A stretch of 47,744 bases of DNA. Source: JAICYJ01 sp035695105. GTDB lineage: Bacteria > Actinomycetota > Thermoleophilia > Gaiellales > JAICJC01. Positions 20,887 through 28,673 of this stretch are shown here, piece after piece. Position numbers and translations under genes: made by a program. The first letter of the stretch is position 1, and each line of letters opens with the position of its first letter. Location: the NCBI GenBank assembly GCA_035695105.1, contig DASSEV010000038.1, positions 1 to 47,744 of the forward strand, written 5' to 3'. The notes beneath the pieces were generated by a model. The model did not search any database, was not told where the DNA came from, and saw only the letters and a list, made by a program, of their open reading frames with translations.

Positions 20887-20905
20887 TGACTGTGCGGTCA
20901 GTCTA
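20887..20905 (-). promoter_or_regulatory. promoter with overlapping inverted repeat before the mcl1 operon
   Basis: On the minus strand a TAGACT -10-like box (20905-20900) runs straight into an inverted repeat. It can be read as GACTG-N6-CAGTC (20903-20899 and 20892-20888, perfect arms) or as TGACCGCACAGTCA (20900-20887). The spacing and sequence are like operators of TetR-family regulators of acyl-CoA genes. It covers the expected transcription start, so binding would block transcription. The cognate regulator is not in the window. Confidence 0.42.
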
Positions 20906-20932
20906 CCGGCGGCGTCCCGGAGAATGCGCCGG
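20906..20932 (-). terminator. hairpin just after the lepB stop
   Basis: Perfect 6-base arms CCGGCG/CGCCGG (20906-20911 and 20927-20932) with a 15-base loop start directly after the lepB stop codon. Flanking CTA/TAG can extend the stem past one bulged base. There is no T-run. It probably separates lepB from the mcl1 operon. Confidence 0.4.
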
Positions 20933-21541
20933 CTAGAGCAGGCCGATCCGCGAGAGCGGCCAGTACCGCACCCGCGCGATGCCGATGATGTCGCCGCGCG
21001 GCTCGCAGCCCCAGGTGCGCGAGTCGTCCGACGAGATGCGGTTGTCCCCCATCATGAAGTAGCAACGGGCAGGGATCACGGTCTTCGGGAACCGGGGCGT
21101 CGCCTGGCCCTTGACGTACGGCTCGTTGAGCCGCTGCGGCCTGCCGCCGGGATCCTGCACCCAGACGTGGCCGCCCTTCGCCCACACGGTCTCGCCGGGC
21201 AGCCCGATCACCCGCTTGATGAAGGTGACCGGCGAAGCGCCGACTCGCAGCGCCAGGTTGGGGGTGGTGCACGCACCGCTCGCGTTGTTCGAGCCCGAGC
21301 AGATGGGCGGGTGGAACACGACGATCTCACCGCGCGTGGGGTCGCTGAAGTCGAGGCTGATGCGGTCGGCGATCACGCGGTCGCCGGGCTCGAGCGTCGG
21401 GATCATGCTCCCCGTGGGGACGCGGTAGGGCTTCACCACGTAGGCCTGCGCAAGGTAGGCGATGCCGGCCGCTACAAGCAGCGTGAGCAGGATCTCGGCC
21501 GCCGCGCGGACAGGGGAGGGGAGCATGGCGATGGGATTCAT
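20933..21541 (-). CDS. lepB: signal peptidase I
   Basis: 202 aa membrane serine protease that removes signal peptides. One N-terminal transmembrane segment (residues ~14-34, AAAEILLTLLVAAGIAYLAQ) is followed by the catalytic Ser in PTGSMIPTLEPGDRV (~44), the catalytic Lys in FIKRVIGLPGE, and the box E motif MGDNRISSDDSRTWG. The active face lies outside the membrane. The ATG at 21541 is chosen because it leaves a short N-terminus before the membrane helix; another ATG at 21526 is possible. Transcribed divergently from the SpoIID-like gene. Confidence 0.92.
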   Translation of the reverse strand: MNPIAMLPSPVRAAAEILLTLLVAAGIAYLAQAYVVKPYRVPTGSMIPTLEPGDRVIADRISLDFSDPTRGEIVVFHPPICSGSNNASGACTTPNLALRVGASPVTFIKRVIGLPGETVWAKGGHVWVQDPGGRPQRLNEPYVKGQATPRFPKTVIPARCYFMMGDNRISSDDSRTWGCEPRGDIIGIARVRYWPLSRIGLL

Positions 21542-21643
21542 GCGGCTTCGGCAGGTTATCGACGCCACCCCCTCGCGGCTGAAGTGGTGCTAGAACACGT
21601 GATGGGGCCCACGGCCGCCTCGAGCCGTACCCTTGCAGTGCCG

Positions 21644-23302
21644 ATGCACCTTCTGATGATTCGCCGTCTCATCCTTGCGCTCGCCGTGTGCCTCGCGCTC
21701 GCCGGCTCCGCCGGGCCGGCGGCGGCCTCGACGCGCTTCACATTGATCGGCCACGGGTGGGGGCACGGCATCGGCATGTCGCAGTACGGCGCGCTCGGAT
21801 ACGCACAGCACGGCTGGACGCACGAGCAGATCCTCGCCCACTACTACACGGGCACGACGCTCGGGCTGCTGCCCAAGGGCACCACGGAGCGGGTGCTCCT
21901 GGCCGACGGCAAGGGGTCGATGCACATCGCCTTCGATTCGCCGGTGGTCGGCCGCGACGAGAACGGCACCACCAAGACGCTGCCGGCCGGGCGCTACCGC
22001 GTCGACCGCGGCACGACGGCCGGGCGCTTGCGCCTCTGGAGCCATGACGCGGCCGCCTACGTGTGGAACGGCATCGTCGGCTCGCTGCTCGTCTCCGCGG
22101 GGTCGAGCCCGCTGCAGCTGAACGAGCGCGCCATCAACGGGTACACGAACGATCACTGGTGGGGCGACTTCCACGTCCTGCTCTCGGGCGGCTCGCTGTC
22201 GCTGGTCGACGTGGTGCCGATGGAGAAGTACGTCCGCGGCGTGGTGCCCTGCGAGGTGCCGGCAAGCTGGCTGCCGCAGGCGGTGCAGACCCAGGCCGTC
22301 GCGGCGAGGTCATACGCCGCCGCGACCGCCGGCGGGGGCACATTCGACGCCTATCCCGACACCCGCAGCCAGATGTACTGCCCGATCGAGCAGCAGGCAC
22401 CGGCCTCCGACGCCGCCGTCGTGGCCACCAAGCGGCAGATCGTCGAGTACGGCGGCCATGTGGCGACCACGTTCTTCTCGTCCAGCTCCGGCGGCTGGAC
22501 GTCCTCGCTCTCCGCCTCCTGGGGCAGCCCCGACCAGCCGTACCTGGTTCCCGTCCGCGACCGCTACGACGCGGCGAACGGCCTCAACCCGAACCACACC
22601 TGGGCACCCGTGGGCTACACCACCACGAGCCTGGCCGCGGGGCTCGGCGTTTCCGGCACCGTCACGGGGGTCGACCAGACCATCGACGGGCCCAGCCATC
22701 GTGTGACCTCGGTGGTCGTGCATCACGGCGGCGGTGACACGACGATGACCGGTAGCGACGTGTACTCCAGGCTGCATCTGCGGTCGACCTACTTCCGCAT
22801 CCTGCAGGTGACGCTGGTCGCGCCGAGCGACGCCGACGCCGGGCAGCAGTTCCAGCTGCGCGGCCGGCTGTGGCCGCGCCCCGCGGCCTTCACCCTCGAG
22901 GTGTCGAAGGGCTCGAGCGGCACCTGGACGCGGATCACCTCGCCGGTGACGCTCGACAGCGACGGCCGGTTCTCGATCCCGCGAAGCCCGATGGGCGATG
23001 CTTCCTACCGGCTGAGCCGAGCCGGTGCCTTCCCGGTCACCGTGCACGTGCGCGTGCATCCGGTGCTGACCCTTGCCGGCGGCTCACGGTTCCACGGCAC
23101 GATGCTGCCGAAGCTCCAGGGCGCCACCGTGACCCTGCAGAAGGACACGCCCGGCGGGTGGATCGCGGTCGAGGATGCGACCGTCGCGGCGGACGGCTCC
23201 TACCGCTTCAGCACCGCGGTGGCGTCCGGCAGCTGGCGCGTGCACTTCGCGCACGACGCCGACCACAGCGCCGCGAACTCCACGACGCTCGTCGTTCCCT
23301 AG
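21644..23302 (+). CDS. secreted SpoIID/LytB domain protein
   Basis: About 552 aa exported protein. The signal peptide is MIRRLILALAVCLALAGSAG near the N-terminus. The SpoIID/LytB region covers roughly residues 25-375: HGWGHGIGMSQYGALGYA, EKYVRGVVPCEVPASW, QAVAARSYA, FFSSSSGGWT. In sporulating firmicutes SpoIID is a lytic transglycosylase; the cell-wall role here is inferred. The C-terminal ~170 residues form two beta-rich, Ig-like repeats (VTLVAPSDADAGQQFQLRG and HPVLTLAGGSRFHGTML). In-frame starts at 21602 and 21656 are alternatives; 21644 keeps a normal signal peptide. It ends 2 bases from the convergent acetyltransferase. Confidence 0.85.
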   Translation: MHLLMIRRLILALAVCLALAGSAGPAAASTRFTLIGHGWGHGIGMSQYGALGYAQHGWTHEQILAHYYTGTTLGLLPKGTTERVLLADGKGSMHIAFDSPVVGRDENGTTKTLPAGRYRVDRGTTAGRLRLWSHDAAAYVWNGIVGSLLVSAGSSPLQLNERAINGYTNDHWWGDFHVLLSGGSLSLVDVVPMEKYVRGVVPCEVPASWLPQAVQTQAVAARSYAAATAGGGTFDAYPDTRSQMYCPIEQQAPASDAAVVATKRQIVEYGGHVATTFFSSSSGGWTSSLSASWGSPDQPYLVPVRDRYDAANGLNPNHTWAPVGYTTTSLAAGLGVSGTVTGVDQTIDGPSHRVTSVVVHHGGGDTTMTGSDVYSRLHLRSTYFRILQVTLVAPSDADAGQQFQLRGRLWPRPAAFTLEVSKGSSGTWTRITSPVTLDSDGRFSIPRSPMGDASYRLSRAGAFPVTVHVRVHPVLTLAGGSRFHGTMLPKLQGATVTLQKDTPGGWIAVEDATVAADGSYRFSTAVASGSWRVHFAHDADHSAANSTTLVVP

Positions 23303-23304
23303 AC

Positions 23305-24015
23305 CTAGCTTTCGGGCAGGAGCTCCTCGGCCGGCACCTCGCGCAGGACGCGTGCCGGATTGCCGACGACCAGCTGCCGGGGCGCGACGTTCCGGGTGAC
23401 CACTGCCCCCGCCCCGACGAACGCCTCCTCGCCGATCTCGACGCCGGGAAGCAGCACCGAGCCGCCGCCCACGCGCGCGCCCCGGCGGATCACCGCTCCC
23501 TTGATCAGCTCGTGCCGCTGCTCCGTGCGCCCCATGAAGTTGTCGTTCGTCGTGACCACGCAGGGGGCGATGAAGACGTGCTCCTCGAGCACGCTGTGCG
23601 CCGTGATGTAGGCGTCGGTCTGGATCTTGGTGAAGGCGCCGATCGCGCAGTCGTTCTCCACCGAGACGCCGCGGCCGATCACGACCTGCTCGCCGATCGT
23701 GCAGCGCTCCCGCACCGAGGCCAGATCACCGACCACGCAGCCCTCGCCGAACGTCGACCCGGCTGCGAGCACCGCGCCGGCCGCGACGGCGCACCCGGCG
23801 CCCAGCCGCAGCGGCGGCGGCGGGTCGCGGCGCGACGTCGAGCGCGCCGACAGCGTCGGCCCTTTGCCCAGCACGGCGTTGTCTCCGATGGCACAGCCGT
23901 CGCCGATCACCGTTCCCGGGTACACCGTCACGTTGGCGCCGAAGGTGACGTCCCTGCCCACCACGGCGTCCGGGGCCAGGGAGAGGCCGGGTGCCTGCTC
24001 GGCGCTCCAGGTCAC
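23305..24015 (-). CDS. hexapeptide-repeat acyltransferase (WbpD/WlbB-like)
   Basis: 236 aa left-handed beta-helix acyltransferase. Imperfect hexapeptide repeats run nearly throughout (for example GRDVTFGANVTVYPG, IGDGCAIGDNAVLG, IGRGVSVENDCAIG, IGEEAFVGAGAVV). The loop TNDNFMGRTEQ and the C-terminal NPARVLREVP are seen in sugar N-acetyltransferases such as WlbB. It probably acetylates the 3-amino group of a UDP-amino-uronate, using the product of the neighbouring Gfo/Idh dehydrogenase after transamination. The GTG start overlaps that gene by GTGA. It is longer than WbpD (~190 aa) because of extra N-terminal repeats. Confidence 0.82.
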   Translation of the reverse strand: MTWSAEQAPGLSLAPDAVVGRDVTFGANVTVYPGTVIGDGCAIGDNAVLGKGPTLSARSTSRRDPPPPLRLGAGCAVAAGAVLAAGSTFGEGCVVGDLASVRERCTIGEQVVIGRGVSVENDCAIGAFTKIQTDAYITAHSVLEEHVFIAPCVVTTNDNFMGRTEQRHELIKGAVIRRGARVGGGSVLLPGVEIGEEAFVGAGAVVTRNVAPRQLVVGNPARVLREVPAEELLPES

Positions 24016-25028
24016 GCCGGAGCCGCCTCGAGCGCCACCGTGGCGCCCCCCTCCTCGAGCGAGCGCTGCATGCCCTGCAGCACCTCGACCACGGCAACGC
24101 CCTCCGCGCCGTTGGCCGGGTGGTCGTGGCCGCCCTCGCGGACAGCGTCGATGAACGCCCGGCACTCGATGCGAAGCGGCTCCTCCCGGGAGATGGCCGG
24201 GATGGTGATGTCGCCGGTGTGCGTCGTGATCTTGCCGGGTGCGATCTCCATCGGCCCCTTGTCGTACACCGTGACCTTGCGCTCGGCCTCCATGTCGTCG
24301 AACACCGCCATCCGTTTGGAGCCGACGACGGTCATCTTGCGCATCTTGTGCGGATCCAGCCACGACATGTGCAGGTGGCCGACCTGACCGGTCGCGAGCT
24401 TCAGGTAGCCGAACACCACGTCCTCGACGCCCGGCCGCACGTAGGACTCACCCCTCGCCGACACCTCGACGGGCCGGCCGCCGAGCAGGTAGAGGACGAC
24501 CGAGATGTCGTGCACCCCGAGGCTCCAGAGGGCGTTCTCGTCCTCGCGGATGACGCCCAGGTTCTGGCGGTTGCCGTAGACGTACAGCACGTCGCCGAGC
24601 TCACCCGAGTCGATCAGGTGGCGCAGCTTGACCACGCCGGGGTGGAACCGCAGCAGGTGGCCGACCATGAGGGTGCGGCCGGTCTCGTTCGAGAGCGCGT
24701 CGAGGTCGCGCGCGTCGGCCGCCGTCCAGGCCAGCGGCTTCTCGACGAACACGTGCTTGCCGGCGAGCAGCGCCTCCCTGGCCAGTGCGTGGTGCGTCGG
24801 CACCGGGGTCGCGACGACCACGGCGTCGAGCTGCTCATCCTCGAGCAGGTCCTCGTACCGGGCCGTCAGCCGCGCCTTCGGGAACTGTGCGGCGACCCGC
24901 TCGCGGCGCTCCTCGTCCGCGTCGCAGCACCAGACCAGGTCGGCCTCCGGCAGCTGCGAGAAGTTGCGGGCCAGGTTGGGGCCCCAGTAGCCGAGCCCAA
25001 CCACGCCGATGCGTACAGGGTCGCTCAC
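24012..25028 (-). CDS. Gfo/Idh/MocA oxidoreductase (WbpB/WlbA-like)
   Basis: 338 aa NAD-dependent sugar oxidoreductase. The Rossmann motif is VVGLGYWGPNLARN (residues ~9-22), the family EKP motif is VEKPLAW near residue 95, and the substrate side has GVHDISVVLYLLGG. The best relatives by pattern are WlbA/WbpB, which oxidise C3 of UDP-GlcNAcA. GTG start, overlapping the upstream UDP-sugar 6-dehydrogenase by GTGA. Order and overlaps with the 6-dehydrogenase and the acetyltransferase support a UDP-diacetamido-uronate route. Confidence 0.82.
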   Translation of the reverse strand: MSDPVRIGVVGLGYWGPNLARNFSQLPEADLVWCCDADEERRERVAAQFPKARLTARYEDLLEDEQLDAVVVATPVPTHHALAREALLAGKHVFVEKPLAWTAADARDLDALSNETGRTLMVGHLLRFHPGVVKLRHLIDSGELGDVLYVYGNRQNLGVIREDENALWSLGVHDISVVLYLLGGRPVEVSARGESYVRPGVEDVVFGYLKLATGQVGHLHMSWLDPHKMRKMTVVGSKRMAVFDDMEAERKVTVYDKGPMEIAPGKITTHTGDITIPAISREEPLRIECRAFIDAVREGGHDHPANGAEGVAVVEVLQGMQRSLEEGGATVALEAAPA

Positions 25029-26290
25029 AGCGTGTGCACCCGCCCGTCGATGCGCGGCACGGTGTTTCGGAAGTCGAACAGCAGCTGCGACCGCTCGGCC
25101 AGCCGCCCGTAGTCGATGCCGGAGTGGGCGGTGACGACGCAGACGATGTCGGCGCCCTCGACCGCGGCGTCGTCGAGGTCGATGCTCCGCAGGTCGAGCC
25201 CCTCGTCGCGGAGATCGGGGACGTGCGGATCGTGGTAGGCGATGGACGCGCCCAGCCCGCCGAGCAGCTCGATCAGCTTGAGGGCGGGGGACTCGCGCAC
25301 GTCGCCGACGTCCGGCTTGTAGGACACGCCGAGAACGAGGATGCGGCTACCGTTGACCGCCTTGCGAACGCCGTTCAGCGCGTGGGCGATCCGCTCCGCG
25401 CAGAAGTAGGGCATCGACGTGTTCACCTTGCCGGCGAGCTCGATGAACTCCGTCTGGAAGTCGAACTGCCGCGCCCGCCAGGACAGGTAGAACGGGTCGA
25501 TCGGGATGCAGTGGCCGCCGAGGCCCGGGCCGGGTGTGAAGCGCATGAACCCGTATGGCTTCGTGGCCGCGGCGTCGATCACCTCCCATACGTCGAGTCC
25601 GAGCCGGTCGCAGAGCATCGCCAGCTCGTTGACCAGCGCGATGTTGACGCTGCGGAAGATGTTCTCGAGCAGCTTGACGAGCTCGGCCGCGTCGGGAGAC
25701 GAGACAGGCACGATGGTGTCGACGCACAGCCCGTACAGCTCGCGCGCGCGCTCGGCGCAGGCGGGGGTCAGGCCGCCGACCACCTTCGGCGTCGTCCGCA
25801 CCGTGAAGTCTGTGCGCCCCGGATCGATCCGCTCGGGCGACATCGCCAGGTGGAAGTCGACCCCGGCTGTGAGCCCGCTCTCCTCGAGCACCGGTGCCAG
25901 GAGCTCGCGGGTGGTGCCCGGGTAGGTCGTGGACTCGAGCACCACCAGCTGCCCGCGCCGCAGGTGCGGTGCGATCGCAGCTGCGGCCGCGGCGATGATC
26001 GAGACGTCGGGCTCCCGGTTCTCGGACAGCGGGGTCGGCACGCAGATCAGGATCGCCTTCACGCCGGCGACCGCAGCGGGGTCGGTTCCCGCCGTGAGCG
26101 TGCCCGCCTCGACCAGCGGTCGCAGGTCATCCGCGGACACGTCGGCGATGTAGCTCTCGCCTCGCGAGATCGCCTCGACCTTGGCCTTGTCGGTGTCGAT
26201 GCAGTGCACCGCGGCACCGGCCTGCGCGAACGCGACGGCGAGCGGCAGGCCGACGTACCCCGCGCCGATGATCGCGATGTCCGAGCCCAT
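25025..26290 (-). CDS. nucleotide-sugar 6-dehydrogenase (WbpA/WecC-like)
   Basis: 421 aa NAD-dependent dehydrogenase that oxidises C6 of a UDP-sugar to the uronate in two steps. The NAD-binding loop is IIGAGYVGLPLA (residues ~7-18), VLESTTYPGTT and LLENIFRSVNIALVNE follow, the catalytic Cys is in GPGLGGHCIPIDP near residue 263, and VLGVSYKPDVGD is in the C-terminal domain. UDP-GlcNAc (WbpA) or UDP-ManNAc (WecC) are both plausible; the neighbours favour UDP-GlcNAc. The ATG at 26290 fits the conserved N-terminus. wecB ends 22 bases upstream on the same strand. Confidence 0.88.
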   Translation of the reverse strand: MGSDIAIIGAGYVGLPLAVAFAQAGAAVHCIDTDKAKVEAISRGESYIADVSADDLRPLVEAGTLTAGTDPAAVAGVKAILICVPTPLSENREPDVSIIAAAAAAIAPHLRRGQLVVLESTTYPGTTRELLAPVLEESGLTAGVDFHLAMSPERIDPGRTDFTVRTTPKVVGGLTPACAERARELYGLCVDTIVPVSSPDAAELVKLLENIFRSVNIALVNELAMLCDRLGLDVWEVIDAAATKPYGFMRFTPGPGLGGHCIPIDPFYLSWRARQFDFQTEFIELAGKVNTSMPYFCAERIAHALNGVRKAVNGSRILVLGVSYKPDVGDVRESPALKLIELLGGLGASIAYHDPHVPDLRDEGLDLRSIDLDDAAVEGADIVCVVTAHSGIDYGRLAERSQLLFDFRNTVPRIDGRVHTL

Positions 26291-26312
26291 CAGGGGCAGA
26301 TCGTACCGACCG

Positions 26313-27377
26313 TCACCCCGGCCAGGCGGCAACCAGGTCGGCGATGCGCTGCGCGGCGTGGCCGTCGCCGTAGAGGGGCGGGTGCTCCGCCGGGACCGTG
26401 AGCTCCGACAGCGCACGTGTCACCGCCCCGGGGGTCATCTCGACCAGGCGGTTCCATCCCAGGTCGATCGTCTCGACCCACTCGCTCGTGTCGCGGAGGG
26501 TCAGGCACGGCACGGAGTGCAGGTACGCCTCCTTCTGCACGCCTCCCGAGTCGGTCAGGCAGACGCGGGCGGAGATGAGGAGCGCCGTGAAGTCGAGGTA
26601 GCCGAGCGGCGGCGTGACGATGGCCGCGCGCTCCGCGCGCTCGAGCAGCCCGCGACGTGACAGGGCCGCCTCGGTGCGTGGATGGAGCGGGAACACGAGC
26701 GGTTCCTCGACGGACTCGAGCACCTCGACCAGCGCGGCGAGGGCCGACGGCCGGGTGTTCGCCGGGCGATGCACGGTGATCAGCGCGTACCTGCCGCGCT
26801 CGACGCCGAGCCGCTCCAGCGCCCCCGACCGCTGCGCTGCCACGGGGCCGAACTGCTCCGCGACGTCGACCATGACGTCGCCGACCAGGTGCACGCCCTG
26901 CGTCATGCCCTCGGCGGCGAGGTTGTCCACCGCCGTCTGGCTGGGGCAGAACCGCAGGTCGGAGATGACGTCCGTCAGCACCCGGTTCACCTCCTCCGGC
27001 ATCCCGCGGTCGAAGGAGCGCAGCCCGGCCTCGACGTGGCCGATGGCGTATCCGGACTTCGACGAGACCAGCGCCCCGGCCAGCGTGGAGTTGGTGTCGC
27101 CGTAGACCAGCACCATGTCCGGCTGCTCGGAGTCGAGCACGGGCTCGAGGCCGACCAGCATCGATCCGATCTGCTGCGCGTGGCTGCCCGAGCCGGTCTC
27201 GATGCGGTGATCGGGCGGGTCGATGCCCAGCTCGTCGAAGAACACGCTCGAGAGGTCGTCGTCGTAGTGCTGGCCCGTGTGGACGAGCACGTGGTCGACC
27301 CGCTCGGCAAGCGCGCGCGCCAGCGGCGCGGCCTTGATGAACTGCGGGCGGTTGCCCACGACGGAGACGACCTTCAC
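26313..27377 (-). CDS. wecB: UDP-N-acetylglucosamine 2-epimerase (non-hydrolysing)
   Basis: 354 aa epimerase that interconverts UDP-GlcNAc and UDP-ManNAc, or the 2,3-diacetamido uronate pair as WbpI does. Family motifs are TGQHYDDDLSSVFFDELGI (residues ~36-54), VYGDTNSTLAG, GHVEAGLRSFDRGMPEEVNR (catalytic acidic residues), ITVHRPANT and TDSGGVQKEAY. It heads the four-gene nucleotide-sugar operon. GTG start with TAGTCT 7 bases upstream. Whether it acts on UDP-GlcNAc or on a later intermediate depends on the missing pathway partners. Confidence 0.9.
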   Translation of the reverse strand: MKVVSVVGNRPQFIKAAPLARALAERVDHVLVHTGQHYDDDLSSVFFDELGIDPPDHRIETGSGSHAQQIGSMLVGLEPVLDSEQPDMVLVYGDTNSTLAGALVSSKSGYAIGHVEAGLRSFDRGMPEEVNRVLTDVISDLRFCPSQTAVDNLAAEGMTQGVHLVGDVMVDVAEQFGPVAAQRSGALERLGVERGRYALITVHRPANTRPSALAALVEVLESVEEPLVFPLHPRTEAALSRRGLLERAERAAIVTPPLGYLDFTALLISARVCLTDSGGVQKEAYLHSVPCLTLRDTSEWVETIDLGWNRLVEMTPGAVTRALSELTVPAEHPPLYGDGHAAQRIADLVAAWPG

Positions 27378-27390
27378 GGCCGCGAGACTA
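27378..27390 (-). promoter_or_regulatory. -10 box of wecB operon
   Basis: TAGTCT (27390-27385, minus strand) lies 7 bases before the GTG at 27377, giving a leaderless start. The gap to the upstream ccdA stop is only 28 bases, and no terminator is seen in it. Confidence 0.4.
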
Positions 27391-27405
27391 GAGCATTGGT
27401 CAGGC

Positions 27406-28098
27406 TCACCCGGCCAGCCGCGCCGTGATGTCCGTCAGCCGGCCGCTGGCCAGCATCAGACCGGCGACGACGAGCAGCGCTCCGGAGACGCGCGTGACGA
27501 TGCCCCAGTGGTCGCGCAGCCGCCGGGTGGTCGCCAGCACGACGGGCAGCCACATGCCGGCGAGCAGGAACGGAACGCCCAGCCCGAGGCCGTACACGGC
27601 GAGCAGCAGCGCGCCTTCGCCGGCGTGGCCGCGCGTTCCCGCGATCGCCAGGATCGCCGCCAGCTGCGCCCCGATGCACGGTGTCCAGGCCACGCCGAAC
27701 GCCGCCCCGGCTGCGGCGGCGCCGAGCGGCCCGTGCGGCTGTGCGGGGGTCGGCAGCTTCCAGCTGCTGCGGATCACCGTCGCGGTCGGCATCAGCATCA
27801 CCACCCCCATCGCGACGACCAGCGCGCCCCCGACCAGCTCCAGCGCGCGGCGATGGTCGAGGAACTGCGACCCGAGCACGCCGGTGCCCGCGCCCGCCAG
27901 GGTGAACACGGCGGTGAACCCGGCGACAAAGCCGACGGCGGCGATCGTCACCCGGCGCCTGTGCCCGCCCAGCTCTGCTCCGGGCACTCCGCTCACGAAC
28001 GACAGGTAGCCGGGGATCAGCGGCCACACGCAGGGCGACACGAACGAGACGAAGCCGGCCGCGAACGCGACCGAGAGCTCGGTCGGCGACGCGGTCAT
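27406..28098 (-). CDS. ccdA: CcdA-type thiol-disulfide membrane transporter
   Basis: 230 aa, about six transmembrane helices. The two redox cysteines are where CcdA has them: SFVSPCVWPLIPGY (residues ~19-32) and GVAWTPCIGAQLA near 137. It passes electrons from cytoplasmic thioredoxin to extracytoplasmic thiol-redox proteins, for cytochrome c maturation or disulfide repair. The ATG overlaps the stop of the TlpA-like gene (ATGA), so the two are made together and the TlpA-like protein is the obvious electron acceptor. No cytochrome c biogenesis genes (resB/resC) are in the window. Confidence 0.88.
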   Translation of the reverse strand: MTASPTELSVAFAAGFVSFVSPCVWPLIPGYLSFVSGVPGAELGGHRRRVTIAAVGFVAGFTAVFTLAGAGTGVLGSQFLDHRRALELVGGALVVAMGVVMLMPTATVIRSSWKLPTPAQPHGPLGAAAAGAAFGVAWTPCIGAQLAAILAIAGTRGHAGEGALLLAVYGLGLGVPFLLAGMWLPVVLATTRRLRDHWGIVTRVSGALLVVAGLMLASGRLTDITARLAG

Positions 28099-28646
28099 TC
28101 GGAGCGGGTCTCCAGCAGCTTGTCGAGCACGCCGCCGATGCGCCGCTCGGTGGTCTGCCCGAGGATGCGGTACACCACGCGGCCCTGCCCGTCGATCAGG
28201 TAGGTGATCGGCTGGCCGATGATCCGGTAGGGGCCGAGCAGCGACCCCGACCTGTCCCAGACCACGGGCCACGTCATGCCGTGGGCGTGGATGAAGTCGT
28301 CGAGGCTCGATCGGTGGTCGGTGCGGACGGCCACGCTCACCAGCCCGATGCGGCTGCCGAACTTCTGATGCAGGTGTACGAACTCGGAAGCCTCCTGGCG
28401 GCACGGATAGCACCATGCGGCGAAGAAGTTGATAACGAGTGGCTTGCCGCGGTAGGCGGCGAGGCTGACCTTCTGCCCCGACAGCGTCGTCTCGTCGAAT
28501 GCGGGCGCGGCCGAGCGGTCCGCGGGCGGCGGGAGGGTCAGCTTCGGCGCATGGATGTCACCGCTGTGCGTTCGCCCGAACAGGACGATGGCCAGGAGGA
28601 TGGCCGCGCCCGCGGTGACTGCGGCCACGGACAGCATGCGACGCAT
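28095..28646 (-). CDS. TlpA/ResA-like membrane-anchored thioredoxin
   Basis: 183 aa. An uncleaved signal anchor (residues ~5-25, LSVAAVTAGAAILLAIVLFG) leads to a thioredoxin-fold domain with the active site FFAAWCYPCRQE (CxxC near 85-88) and the cis-Pro region GQPITYLID. It would reduce or isomerise thiols outside the membrane, fed by the CcdA protein encoded next to it. The ATG at 28646 is used; a TTG two codons earlier is also possible. Confidence 0.87.
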   Translation of the reverse strand: MRRMLSVAAVTAGAAILLAIVLFGRTHSGDIHAPKLTLPPPADRSAAPAFDETTLSGQKVSLAAYRGKPLVINFFAAWCYPCRQEASEFVHLHQKFGSRIGLVSVAVRTDHRSSLDDFIHAHGMTWPVVWDRSGSLLGPYRIIGQPITYLIDGQGRVVYRILGQTTERRIGGVLDKLLETRSE

Positions 28647-28673
28647 GCCCAAATCGTACTGCGCAGGGGGTTC

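Noticed and set aside
20831..21643. Open frame extending ~270 codons upstream of the SpoIID-like gene
   Set aside because: It runs antisense to lepB and would place the signal peptide internally; the start near 21644 is far more plausible.
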